Assembly (NCBI GenBank): GCA_964036275.1
Contig: OZ038440.1
Coordinates: 6,237,690-6,301,689 of the forward strand
Length of the DNA stretch: 64,000 bases
DNA from: Litoditis marina
Lineage: Eukaryota; Nematoda; Chromadorea; Rhabditida; Rhabditidae
Direction of reading: 5' to 3'
Under the pieces are notes generated by a model. It worked only from the letters and a program-made list of their open reading frames with translations. It was not told the DNA's origin and searched no databases. A program made the translations under genes and the position numbers. This document shows, piece after piece, positions 10,137 through 23,900 of the stretch (positions are counted from its first letter, which is position 1; the number at the start of each line of letters is the position of its first letter).

Positions 10137-13100
10137 ATGCGAGTACTTATTCTTACTTCCCTGCTTATAGCTACGGTGGCAGCTAGCGCAGGTGAGTAAT
10201 CATATGTTTAAATGTTATTCAAACTAAATGCAGAGTACCTGTGCACCTATATTCATTCCTATTGCCATGTTCTAAACTTAGATTAAGTGTTTTCGCTTTT
10301 GTTTAGGTGATGGCAGACCAAAACGGTACATACAGAACATTCTTATCTGTTGCGTGTGTTGCTAAATCCTTCTAGTTTTGGTGGTAACTAACAATTTCGG
10401 TGAGTAAACTCATCTGAATGCTAGTGTTAGAGCACGCAATCATGTCAAAAGAACAATTAGTGTTTTTCATGTTACACGTGTGCACTTTTAGTACACTTTT
10501 AGTCTTCACTCTGAAGTTTGCAAGTAACGCAGAAAAGTTCGCTGACAACTGCAAACATTTTGCTCACGCACGTAGAGATAGTCGGTTTGGTTATGTAAAT
10601 CTTACCTTTCGAATCTTTTTCAAAAACAGACCCAATCTGGCTCACTTGCCGTCTAGTTTCTGAAGGATCTATATAATTATCTTGAGAGTAGCGTGAATAC
10701 TACTACAATCAACATTTCAACGTGTGTTTACGTTCGAGTAAGAACAGTGAATAAATTACAGTGTTTTTTACCATGACGGCCGCCATATTTCATGTATCAT
10801 TCAGTGCACGTTGAAGTTACGCAAAAACGTGAAGTGAATGAGTATCGTTAAGATACATTGTGCACCAATTTGACCTAAGATTTTCCCAAGAATAGAATAT
10901 CTTTTAATTATCGAATTCGGTGTTTGTTTCCCAGTTGTTGTGATGGAATAGTTCACTTTGAACTCATGTAAAAAAGGTGAAGCTCATTGTGAGTACGATT
11001 TTTGACTTGAAAGTTTTACAAGAACAATAATATTTCTGAATCATATGGAATTCGGTATTTGTTTTCCCAGTTGTTGTAGTGGAATAGTTAACTTTTGAAT
11101 CACGTAAAAAATGCTGTGAGTGCAATTTTGACCTGCAAGTTCTACAAGAACAATAATACTTCTGAATCATATGTAATTCGGTGTACGTTTGAATCACGTG
11201 AAAACACGTCAAAAACTTGAGAATCGGTAAGACGCTTAATTATTGCACCAACTTTCATCTAAGGATATCACAGGTCTATATTATTTCAAAACCTTATGGA
11301 ATTCGGTGTTTGTTTTCGCAGTTGTTGTAGTGGAATAGGGTTCTATTTGCGCATCACACGTAGTTTCATATGTCGCGCACACGCAGCCTCCGCTTCCGCA
11401 AACAAACTATGAAATTATAAGCTACGGAGGCTCGAGTGGCACGGTCACGCATGATGGTCCAGCTGGGGCTGGCTGGGAGTTGAACTCAATCCAGTTAAAG
11501 GCACGATACCGCTTGAACACAGAATTTATGGCGACTTTATAATTTTATTATGTGCTCAGTAAAAGATAAACTCAAAAATTGGTTCGACCCTGAGTCAAGA
11601 CCATTTTTGCGTTTGTCAGGTTGGGTGATCATTAGTTGAACCCAAAACAGGACGAACATACTCACTGACCGTCCTCTTACGATGAGTATTAGGATGTTAA
11701 CTAATTTAGCTAAATTTTCACTCAAAATTGTCAGTGTGTGTGTGTGTGTGTGTATTTAGCATCAGACTATGGTCCAAAAGCTAGTTGCACTCCATCAAGT
11801 TGTGAGTTTTCCTGAGCATTTGTTAGTGCCGACTCCATTGATTGCGTCGTTTTTGCATGTAGTGTGTTCCCAATGGACTTCACTCACATTTGATCGAACG
11901 GTGTAACGATTTTTGCCACGTTTTCTGCCCAATTATTGGTTGAAAGTAGTTTTATTAAACTGTCTCGAGTTATTTTTCTTGTTAAAACTCAAACTCGAGC
12001 GACTTTTTTCAAGCAGTCCATAAATTCGCAATTGATTGCGTCGTTTCTTGTAGTTGCTGTTTTACCACAGTCCGCCAACGTTTTGTTCAAACTATGTAAC
12101 CCTACCCTTACGTTAATGTAGTTTTATTTGGACGTTTCGAATTGTTTCTCAGAGTTTTCAAAGTTGATCACACTCGCTCGAGTTGTGACTCTTTTTGACT
12201 GTTTTGAGAGTTAGGGTAATTTTCGGTTGATTACGTAGTGGTGATCGGGAATTGTAGTTTGAGCACAGTCCACTCCACATGCACAAGCAATGATGATATA
12301 ACACACCATTAGTTATTTCCATCGGATTTTTAGTCAGAAGTAGTTTGAATGGATTTTCTCAGCTCAAAGTTGATCACGCTTGCTCGAGTCATCTGTCAGT
12401 GTTGCTTGCAATTTTTCGCGTATTGGGTTTTGTAAATGTAATTTCATCGAGATTCAAAATTTTCTTTATTACAATTTTGTGCTTGTTTACAACAGTAACT
12501 AGACGTACTCCAGACACTGGACAAATATAAACTAATTCCCGCCGTTTCGAACCATTTCCCAGCTCAAAGTTGGTCACACTTGGTTGAATTGCGACTCTTT
12601 CGAGTAATCTGTCACCGGGCGATTGATTGCGTATTGGGGTTTTTTGTTGATTTGAGCGGGTATCGGTGGTGGGTAATCTCCAAGTGTGTGCGCGTGGGGA
12701 GGATAAGGTTCTCACACCAATTCCCCCCTTTGTTGACACTTGATGCTCACAAAAGGGAAGATTCACACCCTTCTTTCACAATGAACTCGGTCCTGGTTGA
12801 AAATAGATGGGAGAAATGAAAAACTATAGAGAGGAAACTATAGGAGCAGGGGAGAGATAAAGAAAGTGAGAGGGAGAGAAGAAAACGAGAGAAAACGGAC
12901 GAACGCGCGGACGTTCTCACAACTAACTTATCTTATAAATCTCGCTATGAATCAGAATTACAAGAAAGCTGTAGTTGTAAATATGTTGTGAAAAGCTAGC
13001 TCTCTATCTAGCCACTTTGTGTTTTGATGTTTTCAGTTCCATACGGTGTATCCCACTGTGTTTGTAGTTTGATCCCCTCCGTTTTGGTCCAAATTCTTCA

Positions 13101-16100
13101 CAAGTGGCGTGTACTGAAATCAAATTACACCGAAGAATCATTCCCTACAACCCCCATGCTTCTCTGTAGAATACGTAACGCGTGGCGTGTACCAAAATCA
13201 AACTACAACACTCTCTATAACTTATTTATGCATTATTCATTAAACCTTGTTTCCAGCCTCCCGCAGAGCTGCCAGTCAGAATGCCGTCAGTCGTGCCATC
13301 GAACAGACCAAGTCCCGACAACGACCGGCCCAAGCAGCGCCCGGAAGGGCAATCAACAGGAAGAAATCGGTAAGATATCTGAGGTTTAGTTTTGATACAG
13401 CAAAATTACATCTTGTTACAACTTCATACATAACTGGGCCAGCTGTGCCCGTCCTTAACTATTTCAGTTTCGTTGATGTAGTTTTGTGTTTTTTCTAGCC
13501 ACTTTGTTGTAATCGATATAAACGAGCGAATATTATATAAGAACGCCCTCATCTCAACAATAAAGTTTGATGCTGATACTCTTCACTGAGCTAACTTTAC
13601 GCATTCAAATCGCTATAACTCATAGTTTCCGGTTTTACAGGTCTATTTACTAATTGCTTCAATATGAAATAAGTGAATAAAACATAATAATAATAATAAT
13701 AATCTTTTACGGCAACTATTTCAGCCGTGTGTTACTTTATTCATACAATTACAACATTGATCACATTGCAGTATCCGTAGAGACAGGGGTCCGTAGAGAG
13801 AAACTAGGCATGGGTGATCTCTATTACCAGCTCATGCGGTCCGCCATGAAGATACCGCGCCGAGTGGGATCGAACCATGGTGTTTGACCTCTTCTTAAAT
13901 TTTCTCACGAACAAAATATGAGAACCTCTTTCCAGGCTAATAACCCTGGTCGCAACGAGGTTGTCGATGTGCCGAAGCTGAACAAGTTGCTGCAAGTGCT
14001 CGACAAGACGTGGGTTCTCCCGCGGGAAGGCGCCAAGGAACCCGTGGGAAGCAACTTCCAGGTAAGCATATCACTTTTGTGAAAATTCTGAATTCAGGAC
14101 GAAAATGACACTCTCACGAATGAGTTGGCCAATTTCTTGTAATAGAAGTGGTCGAAGTGATCTCGAAATTTGATTATCTCGCATTCATGCGTTTTTCGGA
14201 TACTTTTACCCTCTATGACTTGATTAATCTACCAGAACGAACAGTTCTCCGTGGTTAATTCGGAATTGACTTGAATTTTCATTCAGATGTACATAATTTC
14301 GCTTTAGTGATAATCAGTGAAAGCAGAACAACTAGCTTCACAAAAGTTTGAATTGGTTTAGTTAGAAGACGTGTTATTTTTTGTCTTTTCTCACTTAATT
14401 ATCCCAAAAATTAGTGTTCTCCGTGGTAGATTCCACTGGCTCATCTGGTTTTCCTGCTCCTTTTCCACATCTAGGAGAAGCACGTTTCTCTTCAACAATT
14501 GAAGCCTAGAAAACGAATTATCTTCTTTCATGAACCATTTTTCACAGAAAATAAAATCAATAACTATTTTCAGTACAAGAAGACGTGTTCGTCTATCTTC
14601 AAGGCGCGCCATGGTGCCTGTCAGCAATTAGGATTCGGAATCATGTGTTTCAACTACTGTCATGAGAGAGGTTTGCATCTACACTTCTAGTGAACATATT
14701 AAAATGTATAATGTTTTTACATTCTAGGATGAGTTGTTATGTTAGGGACCGTTCCTCTTTAATTTGGAGGTTTGAGCTGATTAGTCGATATGGTTCACAT
14801 TAAAAAACTAAAATCCTTCATATAGGTGTCAACTTCCTGTCTTGCTCTGTGTTCTCGAAAAAGCAGCGCGACCACGCGCACGTATTTACACCTCCAAGTT
14901 CACTTACGTACAAAATTTTCAAATGGTCCATAAAATTACAAAACCATATTCAAAACATGGCCAAAATTACCAATATTAAATCTGTGGAAAAATATTTGTG
15001 AATATCATTAAAACTACAAAGCAGTGATAGATTAAGGATTGCTGTACTACAGTAACCCAAATCCTGTTGGCTTCTGTTTTGCTCCATAATAATATGGTTT
15101 TCTGAACTCTCTGTACGTAAGGTATAAACCTTCATCTCAAAACAGAAGAAATGACTTTTTCCATTTCTCAAAAATTACCTACATTGCACATTTTAGAGGT
15201 ACGGTCCCTTTAAGTGTGCTTCACCTAATAACATGGAACACTATAAAATGTACAACCTTTGCATATTGAAGTGAAAGTAATGTTTTGTGTGTAAGAGTTT
15301 TTGCGTGTTTTTCACGATTAGCTCAGTAGAATGCGTGGGAAACTTGATGATAGAGTGAAATTCTGATGATTTTTGTGCACGTTTCACGCGACTACCATCC
15401 CGACTTGAATCATAATTTTTGACTGTATTGCTTAGATCGAGTCCGGTCCAATCGCTTTTCAGCCTAAGTATGTAGATGAATGTATCGAGATCTAACTGCA
15501 ACAAAACATTGGTCACCCAATGATTGCTTATTTCCAGGAGAGAAGCTCTCGTTCGCTTGTCAGGATGCATCTGATGCGGCATACTGTCGTCAGTCGGGTA
15601 CATTTGAGACGTTCTTGGCCAAGTACAGAAAAGACTCCTACAAGGCCAAGGCCTACATTCATCAGGTACGCATTTTCAGTGAATATTCACGTAAAACGTG
15701 TAGCTCGCGTGAGAATTTGTAAACGTGTAATAATTAATCAACAAGTTCTGGTTTTGTTTTTGTTTTTCAGTGTAATAAACGGAAATACCGCTAATTCACG
15801 TGTCCAAGTTTCAAGGCGCGTTTTGCATTCGGTCAACTTTTTTATTCACGTAGGAACTTCTCGCTTTTTCATTGAAATAAGAACTGAACGACACATTTTA
15901 TACATTTCCAGATGATTTCTCGTTGTTTCGCTACATCCATCTGTAACACTCAGACGGGAATGCTCAACTCCACAATAATTGACGAAGCCCCGGAAATTGT
16001 GGAAAGAAAAACAACCAAAGTACGAATGCACGTTTTTCTTAGAGATGAAGTTGTCCATGGCATGCCCGTTTCAGAGGAATATCCTGGCTTTCAATTTGAA

Positions 16101-19100
16101 ACTGCCTCTCCTCACGCTATTTGTCTGCTGTTACCTCCCACCCGGATGCAAGTCTCTTTGAATAGTGTGCGAAGCGAGAGACGCAGGATGAGACCTGTGG
16201 CCGTATTCACCAAGATCCCGGGAAGGTAAAAAAGCTTACCGCGCCTCTGGACCCTCCTCACCAGCACACTATTTTCGTGCTCTAACTTCCCGCGGGAAGG
16301 TATTTTAGCTTCCCGAGGATTGGTGAATACGGCCACAGGGTTCTGGGATATTTCTTACGAATCACGTATTCCGTGGATACTTTTCTAAATATTTATAGTT
16401 CCGCATGACGCCTGTGTTGGCTGTTTTCATTGAGTTCTGCTAGAAACTGCTTCGTGTTGTAGTACGGCATGCACGATTTGCTCCGTATTTGAGAATGAAA
16501 AAGATTGTTTATAGATGAGCTAAGAGGCACAGTTTTCTGATGCTCTTCAATTTAACTTCAGTAAAAGACATGTTGACCGATAGCGAAATTGTATTTTTTG
16601 AGTTCGGCTTCTGCTTCTTTTTGAAGTTCTGCTTCTGATTGTACTTTTGATTTCCACGTTCCGAATTCCGGAATAGGTCATCAAAGGTTCATTTGGCTAT
16701 TGCAACCACCGCCAAAATCTGTTGCAAATTTTATCAAGCAACCCATGTCCAGCTTCTATTTGTTCTGTGCGTTCTGCTCGGTTTTGCATGAGAAAGAGCA
16801 TGTTCTCAGATGAATCGGCTGAAACTTCTGACGCGTCGCATCACGAAGCAACCGCAGCAGGCACCGAAGGAAGCCACGACGACAACCACGGTTGCTCCAG
16901 AAGTGGAAGAGACCACCGTGCCACCAACTACGGTAGGAAAAAAAGGGTGTACCCTGTACCTTTTCGTCACATGAAAGGCGTTTTTGTTTGGATGCTGCTT
17001 AGCACGTTTTCTGATTTCTGTTCTGATAGGTCCAATGCCCAATGGCCAATGGAATGAGTAGCAGATTATTTCCCAGTTGTATTCTGTATTGGCTTAGACT
17101 GAAGTTATTCGTAGTTTTGAGTTTTGTCAAGCATGCTGCTTTTTCTATGTGTTTGTGAGAGTTTGCTCTAGAAACTCTTTGGTTTCGTTTTTAGTCCGTT
17201 TTGTTGCTTTGTTGGAGAAATGCTGGTGAGAAAATTATGAATGGCTACTATTTTTCATCTTAGGAACAATAAGAAGTTTCTGGAATGTGAGCCTTCCAAT
17301 AGACCTTTTCAAGGAAACATTTGACCAGAACTCTGTGGTTTTGAAAGTTTGCGTAGAATTTTGACTTTGTGAAAAATGGTTCATGAAAGAAGATAATTCG
17401 TTTTCTAGGCTGCTATTATGGAAGCAAAACGTGCTTCTCCCAGACCGGGAAAAGGAGCAGGAAAACCAGATGAGCCAGTGGAATCTACCACGGAGAACAC
17501 TAATATTTGGGATAAGTGAGTGAAAGGCACTTAATTCCCTTTTGAAACGACGGGCATGGGTTTTAGGCCTTCGGTAGAATTAATCGCACCGAAACAAGCA
17601 GTGGGCTATACTAAAACTTCACACTACTATGAACTCATTCTGTGGCCTGACTACGTATGCTATAACATCCTGGCAGTTTCAGCCCAACCTTCGTCAATCG
17701 TTTTGCCAAAACTTTGCGAGATTTCGCAATATAATCAATATCAATCAATAATCAATCTTCTCGTTCCAGATTCACAGTGGGCGACAAAGCTAAGCCAACG
17801 TCGAAGTACATTCCATTCTGGCAGAAACTGATGTCAACGACAACCGTCGGACCAAAACCGAAAAAGACGGTGGTCGCCACAACGGAAGAACCATTGGTAT
17901 GTCGTTCGGCAAAGCTGTTCTGCATGTTGGTTCTAGAAAATTGAAACGTCGCCAATGAAAAAGTGTGATTCACCCTGAAGCAAAGAAAAATCGTTCTAGT
18001 ATACCATTGACCTACACACTCTCTCAACCTGGCAAGTAATCAACTACCGCTCGCCCCGCAACGCTCAGTCATTCGAACCGTCTGCTGTCTTTATGGGGAA
18101 AATGGCGACTATATTGACTAACTCTGTTGGTATAGTTGTATGAATGTGCTCAGTAAAACTTGATATTTTACTACTGAGTACATTAGCTCAGTAAAATATG
18201 ATCTTTTACACCGAGCTCAGTAAAAGATGATCTTTTACTGAGCACATTCACACAACTATAACATCCAAAACGCCCTAGTGACACAATATATTTTTGTTCA
18301 AATAAATAACCTTATATCCTGTTGGTATAGTTGCAAATTGCAAAAGGTGCCTGAAATATATAGGGTATGACCATGTTGTAGTATGGACTCAATTCATGTA
18401 GAAAATTACCAAATGTTGTCCGCAGGGAGTGGGATAAAACTACAAAACAGCGGGTGGAACACACCGTATAGGTTGGCTTCGGAAAAAGCAAACCCTATAG
18501 TCGGTTATGTTTTAGGCGACACCGGAGCCAGAGGTGGTGGTGACGGAATCAGAACCAGAAGAGGAAGAAGTATTCGAAGAATCGGAGGAGGAGGAGGAAG
18601 AAGATGAATCCATGGAAACCACGACCACAACTAGGAAACCAAAGTCAAAGTGAGTGATATCAACAAAAAGGGAAACATGAAATATTCAATCGTAACTGCG
18701 CTGTAGGTAGTGCAGGTTGACCAGGTCAAGAAGTAAGAAGCATAACTCATGGTTTGCGTCAGATTCTAAATCTTTCTTTTTTCGAACCATCTTCAATGAC
18801 GTCGGCTACTCTTTTTTCAAGCAGTCATGGGTATTATGAGAATTTCAAAAACAAAACAATCAATGTTATTTAGTTTCCAGTGCTTCATTTATGCATAATC
18901 TGAAGTGTTCTCTAGCCAATTGTTTATCCAACGGTTTAGTAACATAGTATTGGGAGGTGCCCGGTTTTTCATTTTGAAACAGAGTAACCAAAAACCGCTA
19001 GGTAACCGAAAACCGGTCAGATACAGTTCATTCACTATTTCATTCACTATTTTCTCTTTCAGGAAACGCAAGTCATCGCGACGAAAGTCAGCCCAGAAGC

Positions 19101-19743
19101 AGCAAGTCGCCACCGAAACCTCGGAAGACCAGTTGAGACACACGTTCAAGCCACTGCCGATGACCACCCCGCCACCACCTGGCCCCGAACTGGCCTTCCA
19201 GAAACCCGCGGAGGAGAACAGCGAACACGGTATAGTCTTCATTTCGCCGACATAGACAGCAAGAGGGCTGAGTCGGTTGAGCAATGCGGGTGGTCCGCAG
19301 ATTAATTGTCAGCATAGTGTAGATCAAAGATGCGCAGATGAGCTGGTAACTCGCTCACATAAATACGGCATCCACAACGGTATGACGAATCGTATAAGCT
19401 CGGCCATACCCCAGAAGCAACCAATATAAAAAGTACAGGACCAAAAAAGAGTTTATGGAACCCACAAGTAATTAAGTATCGTGTCTTATGTTACCTTTAT
19501 ATCTAGTCGGTAGGGTCCCCAGCAAACGTACACAGATACCCACAGTAAGCTCTTTGTATACAATCCTACTATAGATTACAGTTAACCAACTTTTGTACGT
19601 TTTGTTTAAATGTCAAAAGTAAAATTCAACGATTTAACTGAAAAAAATCAATATTTGTTTTTGCAGGACCGGGCTTCTTGTACCGTTTCCAGCCGAACAG
19701 ATGGTTCCAATCAATTCATTACGTCACCAATACAGGAAAGTAG
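10137..19743 (+). CDS. Secreted protein with Cys-rich core and Thr/Glu-rich, basic tail; 12 exons, 453 aa
   Basis: Family not recognised. Exons: 10137-10191, 13257-13369, 13936-14061, 14574-14670, 15538-15665, 15912-16019, 16810-16932, 17409-17515, 17770-17896, 18516-18649, 19063-19229, 19667-19743. All are GT-AG and the joined frame stays open to TAG. The start is chosen for a clean signal peptide (MRVLILTSLLIATVAASAG). After a basic linker, exons 4-6 carry eight cysteines with spacing C-x10-C-x8-C-x3-C-x10-C-x8-C-x26-C-x5-C. The rest is low-complexity: Thr runs (TTTTTV, METTTTTR), an acidic run (EEEEEED) and a KRKSSRRKS segment. The shape suggests an extracellular matrix or mucus-associated protein; this is inference. 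Poly(A) signal near 20034. Confidence 0.8.
14391..14555 (-). pseudogene. Inverted copy of exon 8 and its acceptor, lying in intron 3
   Basis: Reverse-complementing this stretch gives a close match to 17369-17525. It covers the intron end (GTGAAAAATGGTTCATGAAA), the acceptor TTTTCTAG, most of exon 8 (long identity around GAGCCAGTGGAATCTACC) and the donor side. It lies antisense inside intron 3, ending about 20 bases before exon 4. Being antisense, it cannot encode the exon in this transcript. Confidence 0.85.
16194..16339. mobile_element. Foldback element with CCTGTGGCCGTATTCACCAA ends
   Basis: The left end CCTGTGGCCGTATTCACCAA recurs inverted at the right end. The interior carries CCCGGGAAGG and TTCCCGCGGGAAGG. 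About 146 bp, in intron 6 of the secreted-protein gene. One end of a second copy appears at about 49494-49558 after PAK exon 1. Confidence 0.7.
18126..18263. mobile_element. Foldback element with GTGCTCAGTAAAA arms
   Basis: Begins GGTATAGTTGTATGAATGTG and ends with the inverted counterpart CACATTCACACAACTATAAC. Four GCTCAGTAAAA-type motifs lie inside in alternating orientation. Located in intron 9 of the secreted-protein gene. A partial end recurs near 18319, and a lone GTGCTCAGTAAAAGAT near 11552. Confidence 0.65.
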
Positions 19744-20992
19744 AAGAGACGCGGGTAGTCTTTAGTCCTTTAACACAATTCGACGGTCTTTAGCAGAAAC
19801 TGTTCTCATGTTCCTCATTTCTACGTTGTTTCCCACAGAGTATTCGCAACATATGTTTTGTAGTCTGATGCCTTAGACGAGAATTGTAACTTATCACATT
19901 ATTTGTATTATTATTATTATTGTAATTTGTCTACGCCCCCTTACAGTGTCTACTGTTCTATGTGTATGTATGCCATATTGGTTCGTCAATGTTCTTTTCC
20001 ATTCTAGTCTTTCACAAAGTCTCAATTGCCTCTAATAAACATGTCTTTCATAAACTCTTCATTTAATAAAATAAATAACTTTTATTGAAAAGTGAAAACC
20101 CAAAATATGCAACTAACTACGAAACGAATGTAGTTTTGAGCGCAAAGTACCATACAACAAGACAAGCCTTTACAATCGACACTTCCCCAAGAACGAGAAA
20201 TGAGGCCGAACAATGGAACAAACCTAGATAACACATAATCGTCCCAGCAGGCCGTTGGATATTTAAAAATACAAAAACTAAACTAGAGAGAGGACGATTG
20301 TGCACCATTCTGTAAAACTTCTAAGAAAACACTACTTTTTGTGAATGAAGACTTTTGACATGTAGATCAACTCTAGACAAGTGATCTTTGTGAAGGCAAA
20401 GCGATGGGAGCACAACTAAAACTCTAAAACGGGACAATATAACTGGAGAAGGCCAACTCGGCAAAACACATCTATTAAACTCGAACAATAGACAGACAGG
20501 ATAAGAAAGAGGAGAACCGGCAATTCAAAAACACAGTTAGATTCGGAACAGAAGAGCACTTTATGGGTAGAAAACGCGCGACTCGGCGGCATAAAGCTAG
20601 AAAAGAGGACAATACAAGGGACGATAATATAAATGAGACTCTTCTATTACTGCTACATAATCCGTGGGGGTCCCAGGCTAGTCGATCAACGAGATCTGGG
20701 CGAAACCGGTCAATGTCCGCTCATCCGGAATCTAGAAAGAGCTGGTTAGAACAAATTATTCATCACGCGCGAAATCTGGCTGCTAATACTGAGACAAATC
20801 TATCCACTTGTTATACTTCTATACTCGCCCGCGATTTTCTTGAGTTTGGAATATCCAACATGATCATTCACTTTGGCGATATTAGCGAGATGTCACTTTA
20901 TTGAAATAGCTATCTCTTGCGCTAGTAAAGTAGCAGTTAATGATTGTATTTTTTAGGGGAATAACAAAAACAATAAAAACAGAATCACTTAC
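19744..20992. other. Convergent 3' region between the secreted-protein gene and OSR1
   Basis: Contains the 3' UTR of the + gene (AATAAA at about 20034 and 20064) and of the minus-strand kinase (AATAAA read on minus near 20891). An open frame at 20563-20904 (+) encodes a basic, unmatched peptide with no start or splice context I trust. A degenerate copy of the kinase's last-exon sequence lies at about 20903-21030. Confidence 0.55.
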
Positions 20993-23900
20993 TTAACTAG
21001 GTGCCACCCCGAGTGCAAGGCGATGCAACGGATTGCCCAAATTACTATCTCTCTTACTGGTAAAGTAAGCTCCTGGTGATTTGTTTACCGGAACAACAAC
21101 AACAACATAACCACTCACTTCATTAGGGGCCACTCCCGAGTTGAGTGCGAATGTGACAGATCTCCTCTGCTCTTCCGCCTGCTGCGAGACTTGGACCAAC
21201 TTCTGTAGGTTGGCAGCTACGATGACCAGGTCGTGGCAGTCAATCAACTCGGCTGTCACCAACTCGTGCGCGATACCGTCCACTGAAAACACACATTTCA
21301 AAAGTTCGTTAGAGTAGAACCTGAAACTTGATTTAACTAAACTCAAAATGTTGTGGTCAGAACGCATTCAAACTCGACTCGAGAAAACTAAAAAATTTTC
21401 GAGTCGAGTAGAACTGAAAACTTGCACTCGGTTTTTGCCTAAAGTCGAAAACTCGAATTTTGCATACCTGTATCCACATGTGGCGTGTAGTCAAACTTGA
21501 TATCGTTCAGCTCTCGCTGCGCATTTCGTACACGAAGAACCTGTAACAAAAACAACTCATGACGGACGATTATAGTATTATACAACACGTTTCTGCGCCA
21601 AGTGGTTTATATGTTTTATATTTCCTTCATCTTTTCTAATTTATTTTCTTCTAACTAAATAAGTACACTCTTTCTCTGACCCACCAGATAAGGCGTCTGT
21701 GCCAGGTTTCTAAGTTTAGTTCTTATGTTTTTTTTGCATTTACTTTCTTGAACCTTCATTCAAGCTCTTTTTATGACCCACCAGATTGAGTGTCTGTGCC
21801 TCCTCTCCCTCGGGGGGTCCGGCAGCAGCGGCGGGGGGCGGGGCCACCGCCTTCTTGGTGGTCGTCGTCGTCTCATCGTCACTCGAGTCGTCACTACCCT
21901 GGGGCGAGTCGTACTCGAACTCCCAGTTGCCGTCCTTGTCCTTTCGCAATTTACCAGATGCAACCTGTAGAGAGAAAGAGATTCATCTCGAATTGAAGTA
22001 TTCAACAAAAACCTTTCTATGAAACCGGTCCCACTTATTCAATTGCTCAACGTTCACTATTAAAACGCCAATTACTATCCAAATCAGTGGTTACTAAATG
22101 TACATCGTCCGCCTCACTCAATCCGTATTTTTTATACTAACTTCCATGAGAAACGCCAATACAAATGCCTTCACTGATACGATATTGGAAAAAAAAACTC
22201 GTGACCACACGCAAAATGCGATAAATAATCAGACCACACCACTACCTTCATACCAAAAAGAATTGAATGAGATGTGATTGACAACTAAGAAATATAGAAT
22301 AAGTATACCTTCTTGGCACCACTGTGGCTAATATTGGGAACGGCGGCGAGATTCTCGATCAGTGTGTGTACCAGATGTTTTCTGTCCTTGGCCTTCTTGA
22401 AGAAGGAGTACTTCAGAAGTTCGGCTGCCGTTGGACGCTTGGTGGGATCTTTCTGAAAAGAGAATACTTGAATGATATCAACGTTTGAATTGTGAAGAGA
22501 GCCAGAACTCAAAACTCGACTCGAAAATGTTCGAATCGCATTGTTTCCGATATAGACGTGATTTCTCTTAAAGAAGGACGATTATGTGGTCCAATCGCAA
22601 CGCTTCAGTCCTTTAAACCGCAATATATTTTTCAATTGCAGTTTAAAGGACCGATGTAACGGGATTGGTCCACATAATCGTCCTTCTTTAAACCAACTGT
22701 GCTGTTTTGAAAGTTTTGCAAAGGTTCCTCAACCTCAAACAGCCCCAATGTTCACAGCGATCACACACTGCCAAGGCCTCTCATAAGTCGCGAACAGATT
22801 CTTCTAAGAACTAGGGATCGCGCGCTTATAATTAACGAATTTCCTACAAAATCAGCGATAATTTAACGGAAAATAGTGGAATGTTGCCGTTTTGGGGGTC
22901 GCGACCCGTGAAATCATGGAGAGGTCACGATAATTTTGAGTGAGAGAATCAGAGACCGCTGACGGTATCCGCCAAAAACGCACCTGGAGACAATCTTTGA
23001 TCAGCGTTCGGAACGACTTTCCGTAGGCCTTGTACTGATCCTTCCGCTCCGTATTCGTGTCCAGGGTGGGTGGGTCATTTTGCAGAGTCAGCATGAGAAC
23101 CTGAATATTTTCGCATGTGAGAGGCGATGAAAAGAAATACTCGACACAAAGTTTCCATGTTCCGCTGTTGATCAACCGCGGCATGTTGTCGTATATTGTT
23201 GGTTTTCTTTGTTACATTGCATTAGTAGAGAATAATCAGTGTTTTGTTTTGACTTCGATAAAAACGCCAATTCCGGGCCAATTACACATGCAACCGGGGT
23301 GCCCGCAACCAAAATGTTCCCCGAATCACTTAACATAACCAAAAAGACAAATTTGGTTGCATTTGAAAATCAACCCGGTTGCATTCGAAAGCAACCAATT
23401 GTTTTGTACACATGCAACAGGGTTGCATTTTGGTTCCATGTGTAAACGGCCCCAATTCCATCCAAACTAATATAAACCAGCCAACCGACCTTCATTGGGG
23501 GGAACTTGTGGTAGGGCGCCGTGCCGGTTGCCAGTTCAATGGCGAGGATGCCGAGACTCCAGATGTCCGCCTTGAAGTCGTAGCCCTGCACCTGTTCCAT
23601 CACCTCGGGGGCCATCCTGAAAGACGAAAAGAGATCAGGAGGGGTACCGGGAGCTCCCGAATTCAACCACAAATACCCCTAGAGACGATATCACATCGTC
23701 TGAACCTTTAACCCCAGTTACGCGCGCACCCTACCGTATCTCCCCCCTTAAAGGAGGAGCGAAAAACTACCCACCAGCAGGGGGTTCCGACGAAAGTGTG
23801 ACGGACCTTCTGTAAAAGGATAATATATACAAACACACACGCTAGAACTCGGAAACTTAGGAAAAGTTCACATTTTTGTAACTTCAGCTAGAAACATCGA

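Noticed and set aside
20563..20904. 113-codon basic open frame (+)
   Set aside because: Lies in the convergent 3' region and opposite the OSR1 3' UTR; no domain recognised.
23262..23455. CRISPR-like array of short GCAACC repeats
   Set aside because: Repeats are not evenly spaced, have no unique spacers, alternate in orientation, and sit in a eukaryotic intron.
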